Notes: generated by a model from the sequence alone, not told the origin. Shown: positions 30,001 through 40,300, numbered from the stretch's first letter. The stretch is 64,000 bases of DNA from Massilia atriviolacea (GCF_003953935.1 NZ_RXLQ01000012.1:62001-126000), one strand, 5' to 3'. Program-made: numbers and translations.

Positions 30001-30070
30001 CGAACCACGACGACGTGCGCGCGCCCGCGGGCGGCGCCGGTACGGCCGGGTTAACAGCGGCATGGTCCAT
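27026..30070 (-). CDS. CHASE-PAS-GAF diguanylate cyclase
   Basis: A 1014-residue membrane-bound signalling protein. A first membrane helix (about 22-45) and a second (about 330-355) frame a periplasmic CHASE domain that begins FAARDVVNQLALRMAAHIQS and includes GMKGVGYIAALGEAG and FPDYAISPPGTRAAYAPLLY. Cytoplasmic PAS (about 390-510, ending WSFRDITERKQ), GAF (about 520-670) and second PAS-like (about 680-820) modules follow. The GGDEF domain has an active-type GGEEF and an upstream RKID inhibitory site five residues before it. It should synthesise c-di-GMP in response to an extracellular signal. The gene converges on the small membrane protein at 26659. Confidence 0.93.
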   Translation of the reverse strand: MDHAAVNPAVPAPPAGARTSSWFGAAALAALVMTLCLALTWQLWEAARRDAERELRTGFEFAARDVVNQLALRMAAHIQSLRGVQGLFNSSDEVTRQEFTDFVRAQHADAEYPGMKGVGYIAALGEAGRAAHLAQVRASGFPDYAISPPGTRAAYAPLLYMESFSGARLRALGHDMLAEAPLRAMLEQARDSGQPAMSGKSTVARERGGTASDGVLIALPVYIGRKAPDHAEQRRDLLRGWVYAPFVMEDLMANVGGGRAAGLLVAVYDGNEIDPAARMAAGDEAGAPDVPDAPGAGGLRTEQRIGIAGRRWTLAIGARPGYGDEQRHGAPRVVLTLGLAVTLLLSILTWMLARSSAMAGRALRKSLALTGELTAGRQRLEALADSAQRAQAMMRSILDSTFDAILVDNGDRRILASNQRFRTLWRVPAELDLAGDDSAVVAHLLAQLVHTGPLVYSRSLRLEAHEEHRELLRLKDGRFIEQLTRPVWLGQEGARLWSFRDITERKQIEQRERAHRHVLELLAHGAPLQAVLGAVVLGVESTNPGMLCAILLLDAEGRFLHTGAAPSLPAFYNAAVDGLPATLGSGSCGTAAASGQRVIVEDIQTHPDWAGYREVAARAQLASSWSEPIRGASGRVLGTFAIYHRNPHYPSAAHVVLIEQAAQLAGIALEQAQAAQALRVGEERFRSLYDNAPVALWEQDWSGAREAVARLKANGVAELGPWLRAHPEEAERLAALVRITDVNGAALVHVGAAAKEPGALTLAQNFGGPASGAFIDALAALTGGALFHECESSFLRLDGVARQHELTLLVMPGHAQSLDFVIASTVDITERKRMDDELQALASTDFLTGLPNRRVFMARLDDQFARLQRSVDDCASVLMLDIDHFKRVNDVHGHAVGDAVLRHMAALMRSSQRKIDTLGRVGGEEFAILLPGTGGAAARQYAERLRQSVAETPLDGDGRHIAITVSIGIATIDTGDSGPDAVLVRADKALYRAKADGRNRVCEHAEAAALSLRA

Positions 30071-30185
30071 GGAAGCGATCCTGGTGCGGGCCCGCGCGGC
30101 GGACCTCTTACTAACCGATAGTACGTGAGCGAACCTTGCGTTGCAACAAGACTGTTGCCGACTGTCGCGATTGCGACTCAGCGCC

Positions 30186-30929
30186 TCAGATACCCTCGAT
30201 CAGGCGCATGGCGAACACGATCGGCAGGCCGGCGGCGATCACGCGGCGCGCGGCGGCGCCGTTATCGTAGGGGATGCGGTGATACACCAGTTCGCGCGCG
30301 GCGTCGTCGTAGATGGCGTAGCAGGCGGCGCTGTTGCCGTCGCGCGGCTGGCCCACCGCGCCCGGGATCACCAGGTACTGGTGCTGCGGGGCGATCGGGA
30401 TGCGCGTGCCCGCCACCGGCACGTGCGACCCCATGCGCCCGTCGTCGGCGCGCCGGTACAGGGCCGGCGTGTGCACATGGCCCGAAAACACCATGCGCTT
30501 GCGCGCCGCGCGCAGGCTGCGCTCGGCCGGTTCGAGCCCGGTGATGTATTCCCACTTGACCGGATCGTGCGCGCTGGCGTGGACGAACAGCATGCGCTCG
30601 GTTTCCCGGGTCAGCGGCAGGCCGGCCAGGAAGGCCATCTGTTCGGCGCTGAGCTGGCCCCGGGTCCATTCGATCACCTCGCGCGCCTCGAAATGCATTT
30701 GCGGGCGCGTTTCGCGGGTCACCGAAAAATCGTGGTTGCCCTGCACCGCCAGCGCCCCGCGCGCCACATAGTCCATCACGGTCTGCACCACCCAGGCCGG
30801 ATCGGCGCCGTAACCGACAAAGTCGCCCGTAAACGCATACTGATCGGCTTTCTGGGCGTGCGCGTGCGCCAGGCAAGCAGCGAATGCTTCGCGGTTGGCG
30901 TGCAGGTCGGTCAGCAGGGCAAGGCGCAT
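30186..30929 (-). CDS. Metallophosphoesterase
   Basis: A 247-residue calcineurin-like phosphoesterase of the YfcE/DNA-repair-exonuclease type. The five metal-binding blocks are visible: LLTDLHANREAF (DxH), TGDFVGYGAD (GDxxGYG), VQGNHD (GNHD), LFVHASAHDP and FSGHVHTPA (GHxH). These enzymes are cytoplasmic hydrolases of phosphodiesters or nucleotides; the substrate is not apparent here. It is the downstream gene of a minus-strand block but is separated from lodB by a 168-bp gap. Confidence 0.93.
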   Translation of the reverse strand: MRLALLTDLHANREAFAACLAHAHAQKADQYAFTGDFVGYGADPAWVVQTVMDYVARGALAVQGNHDFSVTRETRPQMHFEAREVIEWTRGQLSAEQMAFLAGLPLTRETERMLFVHASAHDPVKWEYITGLEPAERSLRAARKRMVFSGHVHTPALYRRADDGRMGSHVPVAGTRIPIAPQHQYLVIPGAVGQPRDGNSAACYAIYDDAARELVYHRIPYDNGAAARRVIAAGLPIVFAMRLIEGI

Positions 30930-31097
30930 GGTGGGAAGGGCGTCGCTTGGCGCGCAGTAAAGAATGTTATTTTGTAATTAATGACGCGTGTTCAACCCGA
31001 TTATAGCGTGGGAAGTGTTGCCGGGGAGGTGAGATGGTGAAGAGAAACGACGGGAAAACCGGCCTGGCGCCGCTCCCGCCGTTCCCGTCGCGCCGCT

Positions 31098-32246
31098 TCA
31101 GGCGGCGCGCGCGCAGTCGTGCGCCAGCCGCCGTTGCCAGAAGCCCGATCCGGGCCAGCGCCGCTCGTTGGCATACAGCGCGCGCCGGGTCTTCGCATAC
31201 GACTCGAAATGGTCGAGCAGCGACTGGCGGTAGCCCTCTCCCAGCCCGCCGCCCTGTTCGAGGAAGGCATGCGCCACCCGGCCGGCCTGGATGCCGGAAC
31301 TGAGCGCGTGCCCGATGCCCAGCGAGGACACCGGATCGAAGCTGGCCGCCGCGTCTCCGGCGGCGGTCCAGGCCGCATTGCCCGGCAGGCGCGCCACCCG
31401 GCTGTGGATCGGATACTGGCGCAACGCCTGCGGCGCCGGCAGCTCGCGCAGCAGCGGCCCGATATGCCGGCTGGCCAGCGCATGGCGGCGCCAGCTTGCC
31501 GGATCGAGCAGGTCGAGCGTGCGCAGGGTCTCGGCATCGGTCATGAAAGCCAGCGCGCTGCGCCCGGCCGGCAGCGGCGCCAGGTAGAACCAGCCGTCCT
31601 CGGTGGTTTCGACCAGGGTGCGCTGGAGCCGCTCGCGCTGGCCGGCCTCGTAATAGGCATACACCCCCACCATGCGGTCGGTCTGCAGCACCGGGCACTG
31701 CTGCTGGCGCACCATCACGCTGCTGCGCCCGCTGCAATCGATGACGTAGGCGGCGCTCAGCGCGCGCTGCCGTTCGCCCTGGCGCAGGGTGACCGTCCAG
31801 CGCGCGCCGGGCGCGATCCCGAGCAGCTCGGCCGGCTGCACGATCTGCGCGCCGAGCTGGCCGGCCTGGTCGAGCAGCATGCTGTCGAAAGCCAGGCGGT
31901 CCAGGTGCAGGCCGCTGCCCCGGCCGTTGAACAGGAAGTCGCGCACCACCAGCTCCTCGCCACCCCAGGCGGCGGCGTGGGCGTACGATTCCAGGTGGCG
32001 CTGCTCGACGCCGGCGCGCGCGATGCCCAGGTACTCGAGCAGGGGAAACAGGGCCGGCGAGACCGTCTCGCCGGGACGGAAAGGATCGAACAGGCGCCGC
32101 TCGACCAGCGCCACCCGCAGCCGCGTATGGCGGCGCAGGGTGATCGCGGCGGCGGCGCCCGCCGGCCCGGCGCCGAGGATGAGGACATCGACCTGGTCCT
32201 CCCCGGCGCGCGGGCCGTCCCTGTCAGCGGCGGCCGGTACGCGCAT
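31098..32246 (-). CDS. LodB-like FAD-dependent oxidoreductase (CTQ maturation)
   Basis: A 382-residue flavoprotein. The dinucleotide motif GAGPAGAAAAITLRR (25-39) is followed by LVERRLFDPFRPGET and a late FAD block, AAGDAAASFDPVSSLGIGH, as in halogenase-like monooxygenases. Gene context is decisive: it directly follows and overlaps a LodA-type oxidase gene by 23 bp. In Marinomonas and related bacteria the LodB/GoxB flavoprotein is needed to make the cysteine tryptophylquinone cofactor in its LodA/GoxA partner, so that role is inferred here. Only the ATG at 32244-32246 precedes the FAD motif; its ribosome-binding site is weak, consistent with translational coupling. Confidence 0.85.
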   Translation of the reverse strand: MRVPAAADRDGPRAGEDQVDVLILGAGPAGAAAAITLRRHTRLRVALVERRLFDPFRPGETVSPALFPLLEYLGIARAGVEQRHLESYAHAAAWGGEELVVRDFLFNGRGSGLHLDRLAFDSMLLDQAGQLGAQIVQPAELLGIAPGARWTVTLRQGERQRALSAAYVIDCSGRSSVMVRQQQCPVLQTDRMVGVYAYYEAGQRERLQRTLVETTEDGWFYLAPLPAGRSALAFMTDAETLRTLDLLDPASWRRHALASRHIGPLLRELPAPQALRQYPIHSRVARLPGNAAWTAAGDAAASFDPVSSLGIGHALSSGIQAGRVAHAFLEQGGGLGEGYRQSLLDHFESYAKTRRALYANERRWPGSGFWQRRLAHDCARAA

Positions 32247-34386
32247 GGGACAGGGTCAGGATCTTGCGCGGCTTGTCGCCTTCGCGCGTCTGCGGCGCCG
32301 GGTCTTCATCCTTGAGGAACCAGGCCGGATAGAAGTTCGAATCGTCGCCGGTGACGAAGCTGGTCACATTCCCGACCGCCACGCTGGCCATGTGGAACCG
32401 GCCATGGTTGCGCTCCTGCTCCGCAAAGTAGGGATAGGCGCGCCCGGAGGCCGGGTCGTGGTTCTGGTTGGCCACGAAGCCCAGGTACTTCCAGGCGGTG
32501 ATCATCTGGGTGAAGCTGTTCACGCCGCGGCTGTACATCACCTGCATCCCGGCCGGCACCCCGGTCAGGCGCTGCTCCTCGGCGGTATAGCCGCCGCCGA
32601 TGACGTTCCATGGGCTTTGCGGCGGCCACCAGTACGAATAATAGGTGGGCGGCGTGGGGATCATCGTGGCCGGGTTCTTGACCTCGTTCGGATTGTCGAA
32701 ATTGATGAACTGGACCGAGCAATCGAAGAAGTCGGCCTGCCACGGAATGGCCATGCGCTTGGTCAGGTCGCCCGGCTCGCAGCCGGCGCCCACGGTCGGC
32801 GCGCTCCAGTCGACCGGCGCGGTTTCGTCCTCGGACCAGGACAGGCCGTGCTGGTAGTAATACGCCTCGTCATGGCGGTGGCGGATCTGGTAGGGCGCCG
32901 AATACACGGTCGGGTTGCGTACCGACCAGGTCACCTCGATCCCGGGGCACATCGGCTCGCCCACGCAATTGCCGATCCCGGCCTGGTCGAGCGGATGCAC
33001 GTTGGGGATGCGCAAGGCCGGCGCGGTCGGCGAAAAATGCCCGGCCGCCCATTGCTTGAGCAGGAAATACTGGGTATCGGTCAGCACCGAGAATTTGTCG
33101 ATCACATTGTTGCGCACCGAATTCGAGCCCGAATTCATCGGCACCAGCGGAATGCCGCTGGTTTCCTGCAGGCCGCTGCTGAACAGCTGCTGGTTCTGGC
33201 CGTCGATAAAGCCGGCCGCCTGCTCCAGGGTGGCGTCGCGCCGCGCCGGCGGCTGGCGGAAGTAGCTCAGGAACTGGGCGCGCTGCTCCTGCGCGCGCTC
33301 GCTGGTATCGTTCGGATCGAAGGGCGGATTGATAAACGCCGTCATCGACGGCACCGTCGCCACCCACTGGTAGTCGGCCATCCGGTTCAGGAAAGGCTTG
33401 ATGTCTTCCCAGTAGTTGACCTGGTATTCCGGATTCCAGCCGGCGCTGCCGGGCCACCTGGCCAGGTCGTAGACGTCGGGCCGCGCGCCCTGGTACTTGA
33501 GCGCGCAGTCGAGCGCCACATCGTCCCAGGTCGATACATTGACCAGCTCGGGGGCGAACTTGGGCGAGCCGATCACCACCCAGGCCGACAGGGTCACCAC
33601 GCTCTGGTCCTTGAAGGTGATGGTGGCCGTCACCGGGCCGTCGGCGATATCGTCGTGCCAGGTGTTGCCGCCGCCGAAACCGGTGATGCTCTCGTCGCCG
33701 CCGGCATGGCCGAAGCCGCCCAGCACCAGCAGGTTGGCGCGCGAATCGGTGCGGATTTCACCGAGCGACTTGACCGGCAAGCCCTGGCCAGGATCGCTCG
33801 GAGGAAAGCTGGCGTGGGTGTACTCGGGCGGCACCGTTTCGGCCGTGAATTCCACCGGCGCCGCCCCCGCGCCGCGCACGCTGCGCGGTCCCGGATCGAT
33901 GATCAGGGCCTTGCGCGCGGCGTCGCCGACCACGTCGGGATTGCGGTAGCCGGTCACCGGCCCGTCCACGTTCCAGGCGTCGGGCGGCTCCTGCCACGTT
34001 TCGTAGCTGTTGTACTGGCCGAACATCAGGTCGCCCAGCAGGGGCGTGAAATCCCACCACGCCGCTTTTTTGTTTGCCACATGCACCGACCAGACCACCG
34101 ACTCGACCAGCTCGCCGGTCAGGTCCAGCTCGACCTCGCCCAGGCCGTCCGGGTTGGACTGGTAGATGGCGAAGGTGGCGGCCTGGCGCTTGATGCGGCC
34201 TTGCGCATCCTTGAACTGGGTCACGCGCTTGGGCGCGCCGTTCTCGACGACCGGGTCGCCGGCGGCGTTCGCTTCGATCGGCAGGCCGCCGATGCTGTCC
34301 GGTGCGAGGTAATACGCATCGAGGCTGTTGCCGACGCGGCCGATGCCGATCGACGGGTGAATGCGGTAACTGACGGGGGATGGCAT
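32224..34386 (-). CDS. LodA/GoxA-like CTQ-dependent amino-acid oxidase
   Basis: A 720-residue protein without a signal peptide. It matches the LodA family of quinoprotein oxidases: N-terminal RIHPSIGIGRVGNSLDAYYL, GGFGHAGGDESITGFGGGNT, NYWEDIKPFLNRMADYQWVA and, in the cofactor region, CEPGDLTKRMAIPWQADFFD. In known members a Cys and a Trp are joined as cysteine tryptophylquinone, with an Asp four residues before the Cys; D552 and C556 here fit, and W632 in TAWKYLGFV is the likely Trp. Known enzymes oxidise lysine at the epsilon carbon or glycine, releasing hydrogen peroxide. The ATG at 34384-34386 has AGGAGA 8 bp upstream. The substrate here is unknown. Confidence 0.92.
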   Translation of the reverse strand: MPSPVSYRIHPSIGIGRVGNSLDAYYLAPDSIGGLPIEANAAGDPVVENGAPKRVTQFKDAQGRIKRQAATFAIYQSNPDGLGEVELDLTGELVESVVWSVHVANKKAAWWDFTPLLGDLMFGQYNSYETWQEPPDAWNVDGPVTGYRNPDVVGDAARKALIIDPGPRSVRGAGAAPVEFTAETVPPEYTHASFPPSDPGQGLPVKSLGEIRTDSRANLLVLGGFGHAGGDESITGFGGGNTWHDDIADGPVTATITFKDQSVVTLSAWVVIGSPKFAPELVNVSTWDDVALDCALKYQGARPDVYDLARWPGSAGWNPEYQVNYWEDIKPFLNRMADYQWVATVPSMTAFINPPFDPNDTSERAQEQRAQFLSYFRQPPARRDATLEQAAGFIDGQNQQLFSSGLQETSGIPLVPMNSGSNSVRNNVIDKFSVLTDTQYFLLKQWAAGHFSPTAPALRIPNVHPLDQAGIGNCVGEPMCPGIEVTWSVRNPTVYSAPYQIRHRHDEAYYYQHGLSWSEDETAPVDWSAPTVGAGCEPGDLTKRMAIPWQADFFDCSVQFINFDNPNEVKNPATMIPTPPTYYSYWWPPQSPWNVIGGGYTAEEQRLTGVPAGMQVMYSRGVNSFTQMITAWKYLGFVANQNHDPASGRAYPYFAEQERNHGRFHMASVAVGNVTSFVTGDDSNFYPAWFLKDEDPAPQTREGDKPRKILTLSHARTGRR

Positions 34387-34658
34387 GTATGCAGTCTCCT
34401 GATTGATTGATGGACGAACCATGTAAGTCAACAGCGGAAAGACCAGAACAACAGCGCGGGCGGTGAGGAAACCGGGGCGCGGACAGCCGGCGGGACCGCT
34501 GCCGCGGACCCGTCGCCTTTGCCCTGCCGGGGGTTTGTGCCTGTGTCGAATGTACTACGCGAGCATTGTTTCGACAACAGAAATGTTAACAAATAATCAT
34601 GCGATTAGGATGGACCGGCGTACAGGCCGGCCCGGCCAGGCCAGGCCCGGCCCGGCAT

Positions 34659-35363
34659 TCATTCGCCGCTGGCGTACTGCAAATAGCCGCGTGCGCGCAG
34701 GGCGCAGGCCGGGCAGGTGCCGCAGCCGTAGCCCCAGGCGTGCAGCGCGCCGCGCTCGCCCAGGTAGCAGGTGTGGGTGTGTTCGCGGATCAGGTCGACC
34801 AGCGCATCGCCGCCGGCCTCGTGCGCCAGCTGCCAGGTCTGCTTCTTGTCGATCCACATCAGCGGCGTTTCCAGCTTGAGGCGCGTGGCCATGCCCAGGT
34901 TCAGGGCCACCTGCAGCGCCTTCATGGTGTCGTCGCGGCAGTCCGGATAGCCCGAAAAATCGGTCTCGCACATGCCGCCCACCAGGACATTCAGGCCGCG
35001 CCGGTAGGCCACGGTGGCCGCCACCGTCATGAACAGCAGGTTGCGTCCCGGGACGAAGGTATTCGGCAGCCCGTTGGCCTGCATCTCGATGGCCACGTTG
35101 CTGGTCATGGCGGTGTGCGAGATCTTGCCGATCAGGGACAGGTCGATCATGTGGTCCTCGCCCAGGCGCGCATCCCAGCCGGGCTTGAGGGCGCGCATCC
35201 TGCCCAGCACCGTGGGGCGCACCGTCAGTTCGATGGCGTGGCGCTGGCCGTAGTCGAAGCCGATGGTTTCGACCCGCGCGTAGCGCTCCAGCGCCCAGGC
35301 CAGGCAGGTGGCGGAGTCTTGTCCGCCGCTAAACAACACCAGTGCGCCGTCAGCTTCTTGCAT
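34659..35363 (-). CDS. queC: 7-cyano-7-deazaguanine synthase QueC
   Basis: A 234-residue enzyme of queuosine (preQ0) synthesis. The ATP pyrophosphatase P-loop reads [11 protein letters not shown] (about 10-20), and [12 protein letters not shown] and [12 protein letters not shown] follow. The C-terminal zinc site is built from Cys in [20 protein letters not shown] and the CPAC that follows. QueC converts 7-carboxy-7-deazaguanine to preQ0 using ATP and ammonia. Length and motifs are canonical. The gene is divergent from tamA, with a short shared intergenic space; the other queuosine genes are not in the window. Confidence 0.96.
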   Translation of the reverse strand: MQEADGALVLFSGGQDSATCLAWALERYARVETIGFDYGQRHAIELTVRPTVLGRMRALKPGWDARLGEDHMIDLSLIGKISHTAMTSNVAIEMQANGLPNTFVPGRNLLFMTVAATVAYRRGLNVLVGGMCETDFSGYPDCRDDTMKALQVALNLGMATRLKLETPLMWIDKKQTWQLAHEAGGDALVDLIREHTHTCYLGERGALHAWGYGCGTCPACALRARGYLQYASGE

Positions 35364-35447
35364 ATTGTAATTTCCAGAGTGTTAGACGTTCGCCATCATT
35401 GCAGCCGATCCGGTAAGATGCCCGGAGCATTTTCCCATTGGAGCGAC

Positions 35448-37349
35448 ATGTTTCCCGCAACACCAGACAAAACAACAGCCCGGACGTCGCGCCAGCGACG
35501 AATTTTGGCACAGATCGCCGTGACCGTGTGCCTGGGCGGCCCGCTCGCCCCGCTGCTGGCGCAAGAGACCGAAGCGCAGACACAGCCCGCCGCGCAGCCA
35601 GCCCCCGCGCGCGGCGTCGACTACACGGTGCGGGTGGACGCCCCCGGCCCGCTCGACGACCTGCTCGAGGAAAACCTGGACCTGGTGCGCTGGCAGGGCA
35701 ACCCGCGCCTCGACCTCGACCAGCTGCAGCGCCTGGTCAAGGCCGCGCCCGAGCAGGCCAGGACCCTGATCGCCACCGAAGGCTACTACTCGCCCAAGGT
35801 CAGCGCGGGGCTCGACACCAGCGGCGCCCGGCCGGTCGCGCGCATCACGGTCGACCCGGGCGAGCCGGTGCTCGTCGGCGATGTCGAACTGGTGCTGCGC
35901 GGCTTCGAGCCGGTCGGCGTCGACAGCAAACCGTACGACGCCGACGACCTGCGCCAGCGCTGGGGCCTGCCGGTCGGCCAGCGCTTCCGCCAGGCCGACT
36001 GGGAAGGCGCCAAGCGCAACCTGCTGCGCCAGGTGATGATGGCGCGCTATCCGCGCGCCCAGCTGGTCGAATCGAGCGCCATCGTCGACCCCGACGTGCG
36101 CCGCGCCCTGCTCAAGGTGGTCCTCGACAGCGGCCCCGAAGCGCGCTTCGGCGAACTGCGGGTCGAAGGCCTGAAGCGCTATTCGCGCACCATCGTGAGC
36201 AACCTCAATCGGATTCGCCCCGGCCAGGAATACAGCGAAGCGGCCCTGCAAGCCTACCAGGCGCGCCTGCAGGACACCGGCTACTTCACCAGCGTCGAAG
36301 TGAGCGCCGACATGTCGGCCGCGCTGTCTGAAGACATCGACGCCATGGAAGACGACCAGAAGGCCATCCCGCGCCCGCCCGTGACCAATCCGGCGATTCT
36401 GCCGGTGCTGGTGCGCGTGACCGAAAACAAGCAAAAGAACGTCGACGTCGGTCTCGGTTATTCGACCAACACCGGCGCGCGCGCCCAGCTCAATTACGAC
36501 GACCTGGACGTGTTCGGCCTGCGCATGAAAAGTAACCTGATCATGGAACAGAAGCGCCAGACCGCGCGCGCCGACTTTTATTTTCCGACCACCGAAAAAG
36601 GCTACAACGACAGCTTCGGCGCCGGTTTCGAGCGCAACGACCTGCGCGGCGAAGTGACCAACGTGGCCACCGTGGCCGGCCGCCGCGCCTGGGGCACGCC
36701 GCTGCTCGAACGCAGCCTGACCCTGGAATACCTGAGCGAGCGGCGCCTGGTCGAAGGCGTCGAAACGCGGCGCAGCAACAGCATCCCGCTCACCTTCAGC
36801 TGGACCAAGCGCGCGCTCGACAACCTGGTGCTGCCGACGCGCGGCTATGTGCTCAACGCGCAGTTCGGCGGCGCCGTGCTGCCGGTGCTGACCGACGAGC
36901 GCTTCCTGCGCGCCAGCACCCGCTTCGTGCATTACCGTCCGCTGGGACCGGCCAGCAACCTGATCGTGCGCGCCGAAGCCGGCGTGCTCACCTCCAGGCA
37001 AAAAGCGGGTGTGCCCTCGACCTTCCTGTTCCGCGCCGGCGGCGACCAGTCGGTGCGCGGCTACGGCTACCAGGAACTGGGCGTGCGCGAGGGCGACGCC
37101 ATCGTCGGCGGGCGCTATCTGCTCACCGGCAGCGTCGAATACCAGTACTGGTTCAAGCCGCCCTGGGGCGTGGCCGTGTTCTACGACGCCGGCAACGCCG
37201 CCGACAAATTCAAGGACCTGAAACCGGAATCGGGCTACGGCATCGGCGCGCGCTGGCGCAGCCCGGTCGGCCCGATCAACGTCGATCTCGCATACGGACA
37301 AGCGCTCAAAAAAGCGCGCCTGCACTTCTCACTGGGCTTTACATTCTGA
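35448..37349 (+). CDS. tamA: Autotransporter assembly factor TamA (Omp85 family)
   Basis: A 633-residue outer-membrane protein. A signal sequence with a basic start (TSRQRRILAQIAVTVCLGG) leads to about three POTRA domains (roughly 55-320, for example GELRVEGLKRYSRTIVSNLN). A 16-stranded barrel completes it, with the Omp85 signature VRGYGYQELG and a C-terminal Phe in HFSLGFTF. TamA works with TamB in outer-membrane protein insertion and lipid transport. The ATG at 35448 gives a suitable export signal; a longer frame upstream would overlap the divergent queC region. Its stop codon overlaps the tamB start (TGATG). Confidence 0.94.
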   Translation: MFPATPDKTTARTSRQRRILAQIAVTVCLGGPLAPLLAQETEAQTQPAAQPAPARGVDYTVRVDAPGPLDDLLEENLDLVRWQGNPRLDLDQLQRLVKAAPEQARTLIATEGYYSPKVSAGLDTSGARPVARITVDPGEPVLVGDVELVLRGFEPVGVDSKPYDADDLRQRWGLPVGQRFRQADWEGAKRNLLRQVMMARYPRAQLVESSAIVDPDVRRALLKVVLDSGPEARFGELRVEGLKRYSRTIVSNLNRIRPGQEYSEAALQAYQARLQDTGYFTSVEVSADMSAALSEDIDAMEDDQKAIPRPPVTNPAILPVLVRVTENKQKNVDVGLGYSTNTGARAQLNYDDLDVFGLRMKSNLIMEQKRQTARADFYFPTTEKGYNDSFGAGFERNDLRGEVTNVATVAGRRAWGTPLLERSLTLEYLSERRLVEGVETRRSNSIPLTFSWTKRALDNLVLPTRGYVLNAQFGGAVLPVLTDERFLRASTRFVHYRPLGPASNLIVRAEAGVLTSRQKAGVPSTFLFRAGGDQSVRGYGYQELGVREGDAIVGGRYLLTGSVEYQYWFKPPWGVAVFYDAGNAADKFKDLKPESGYGIGARWRSPVGPINVDLAYGQALKKARLHFSLGFTF

Positions 37350-40300
37350 TGACTACCGCCGACACCCCTACCACCCCGCCGCCCCGCCCGCGCCGCTGGC
37401 CGCGCCGCGTCGCCGCCGGCGTCGTCGTCACCGGCGCCCTGCTGGGCGGCGCCTACTGGTATCTGGGCCGCGAAACGACCCTGCAAATGCTGGTCCAGCG
37501 CGTGGCCAACGCCAGCGGCGGCAGCATCGTCGTCAGCGGCGTGAACGGCTCGCTGTACGGCGCCATGCACGTCGGTAAAGTCGTCTACCGCACCCCGCAA
37601 CAGGTAGTCACCGCCGAAAACATCGACATCGACTGGTCGCCCTTCCAGTACCTCAGTCGCGGCGTGGCGATCGACAAGCTGCACGTGGCGAACCTGCGCA
37701 TGGATACCCTGCGCGAAGGCGAACCGGCCAAGATGCCGGTCAAACTGGCGCCCCCGTTCAAGCTGGAAGTGGACGATGCGCGCCTGGGCAAGGTCGTCAT
37801 GACCAACGCCGCCGCGCCGGGCGCCGAAACGGTGATCACCGACGTGCGCTTCGGCCTGCTGGGCGACCCGCGGCAATGGGCCTTGCGCCGCGCCAGCGCG
37901 ATCACCCCGTGGGGCAAGGCCATGGCCGACGCCAGCATCGGCGCCAGCCATCCGTTCAAGCTGGCCGGCAGCGCCAGCCTGTCCCAGCTCGCGGCGCCCG
38001 CCGGCCAGCAGCCGGCGCAAATCAACTTGCGCGTGGGCGGCGACCTGGTGACGACGCAGCTCGACGCCACGGCGGTGTCGGGCAAGGCCGAGGGCGACGC
38101 CAGGTTCACGCTGGCGCCGTTCGACCCGATCCCGCTGCGCGCCATGACCATCCATGGCAAGAACATCGATCCGGGCTTCTTCAATCCCGAACTGCCCAAG
38201 GCCGATCTGTCGCTGACGATCAGCGCGCGCATCGAAGCGAACCGGAATATCGCCGGCAGCGTCGCCATCGACAACGCCGGCGCCACCGGCCCGATCGACC
38301 TGCAACGCCTGCCGCTGCGCGCCATGCGCGGCGAACTGAAAGGCAACCTGTCGGCGCTGGAGATCGGCGCCGTGCTGATCGACCTGGGCGAAGCCGGCAA
38401 ATTCACCGGCAGCGGCACGGTGGCGCGCAGCGCGGCCGACAAGGGCCTGGGCAGCGCCGGCTTTGCCCTGCACACCGACGGCATCGACATCAAGCGCCTG
38501 CACAGCCGCATGAAGTCGACCAGGATCGTCGGCGACATCACGGTCGCCAACGAGGGCACTACCCAGACCTTCACCACCAGGCTGGCCGAAGCCGGCATGC
38601 GCCTGGACGCCAAAGCCACCCTGGCCGACAACGTGCTGAGGGTAGAGCAGGCGCGCCTGGCCGCCGGCGGCGGCAGCGTGGGCCTGTCCGGCAGCGCCAA
38701 CCTGGCCGGCAAGCGCGAATTCAAGGTCGCCGCCAGCGCCGTCAGGTTCGACCCGGCCGCCTTCGGCGACCTGCCCAAGGCGGACATCAACGCCGACTTC
38801 AACGCCGCCGGCGCCCTGTCGCCGGCATGGAAGGTGGCGGCCGATTTCGCGCTGCGGCCAAGCCGCCTGTTCGACCAGCCGCTGTCGGGCAAGGGCAAGC
38901 TCAATGCCGACGCCACCCGCATCAGCGGGGTGGACGCCACGCTCGGCCTGGGCAAGAACACGGCGCAGCTGAAAGGCAGCTTCGGCGCGCCCGGCGAAAA
39001 ACTCGCCTGGCGCGTCAACGCCACCGACCTGGCGGCCGCGCGCAGCGATTTGTACGGCGCGCTGGCGGCCAACGGCGTGGTCACCGGCACCATGGCCGCG
39101 CCGCGCACCACCTTCGAGGTCGACGCGACTGGCCTCGGCTGGGTGGCGGCGGCGCGCAAGGCCAATACCAGCCTGCTGCACGCCAGCGGCGAAGCATGGC
39201 TCAGCGGGGGGCCGAATGCGGGCGCGGTCGAGGTCAAGGCGGCCGGCACGGCGCAGCGCTTCAATCCGGGCGCCTTCGGCTCGCCGCTGGCGGGCAGCAT
39301 CAACGGCAGTTTCGATGCGACAGGCCGCTCCGGCCCGGACTGGCGCGGCACGCTCAACCTGGCCTTGCTGCCATCGACCCTGGCCAATTCGCCCTTCTGG
39401 GGCCACGCCAGGCTGGCGGCCGATGCCAAGCACGTCTCGAACGCCGACGTCGACCTGCACGTCGGTCCCAACATCGTGGCCGCCAAGGGCAGTTTCGGCG
39501 CCGGCTCCGACAAGCTCGACTGGCGCATCGACGCGCCGCAACTGGCCGCCCTCGGCCCCGACTACGGCGGCGTGCTGAAAGGCACTGGCACCCTGTCGGG
39601 CACGATGGCCGCGCCGGCCGTCAGCGCCGCGCTGGAAGGCCAGAACCTGAAGGTCCTCGGCAAGCACCAGGTCAGGACCCTGCGCGCCAGCGCCAACCTG
39701 GGCAGCGGACGCGGGGCGGACGACCCGCTGGTGAGCGACATCGCCATCACCGAGTACGTCAGCGGCGACACCCGGATCGACATCGCGCACCTGCAAACGA
39801 GCGGCACGCGCGGCGCCCACGTGCTGCGCCTGGACGCGCGCAGCGACGCCTTCGACGCCGCCGGCGAGATCCGCGGCGGCTGGGCCAACAGCGCCTGGAA
39901 CGGCACCGTGGCGGCGCTGCAGAACAAGGGCCGCTACGCGTTCGCGCTGCAGGCGCCGGTCCCGCTGCGCATCGCGGTCGCTCCCGGCGAAGGCGTGGCG
40001 GGCCTGGCCAGGCCGCAGCAGATCGCCATGGGCAACGCCGTCGTCAAGCTCCCCAACGGCAGCGTCAGCGTCCAGTCGCTGCTCAAGGATGGCCCGCACT
40101 GGACCAGCAAGGGTGTGGCGGCCGGGGTGCCGCTGACCTACCTGGCGCAATTCTCGCCGGGGATGCGCGACGCCGTCAGCGGCGACCTGCTGCTCGGCGC
40201 CGACTGGTCGCTCGACATGCAGGCGCCCGCCGGCGCCACTCCGGCGCTCAACGGCATGGTGCACGTGTTCCGCGAAAGCGGCGACGTGATCGCCGGCGCC

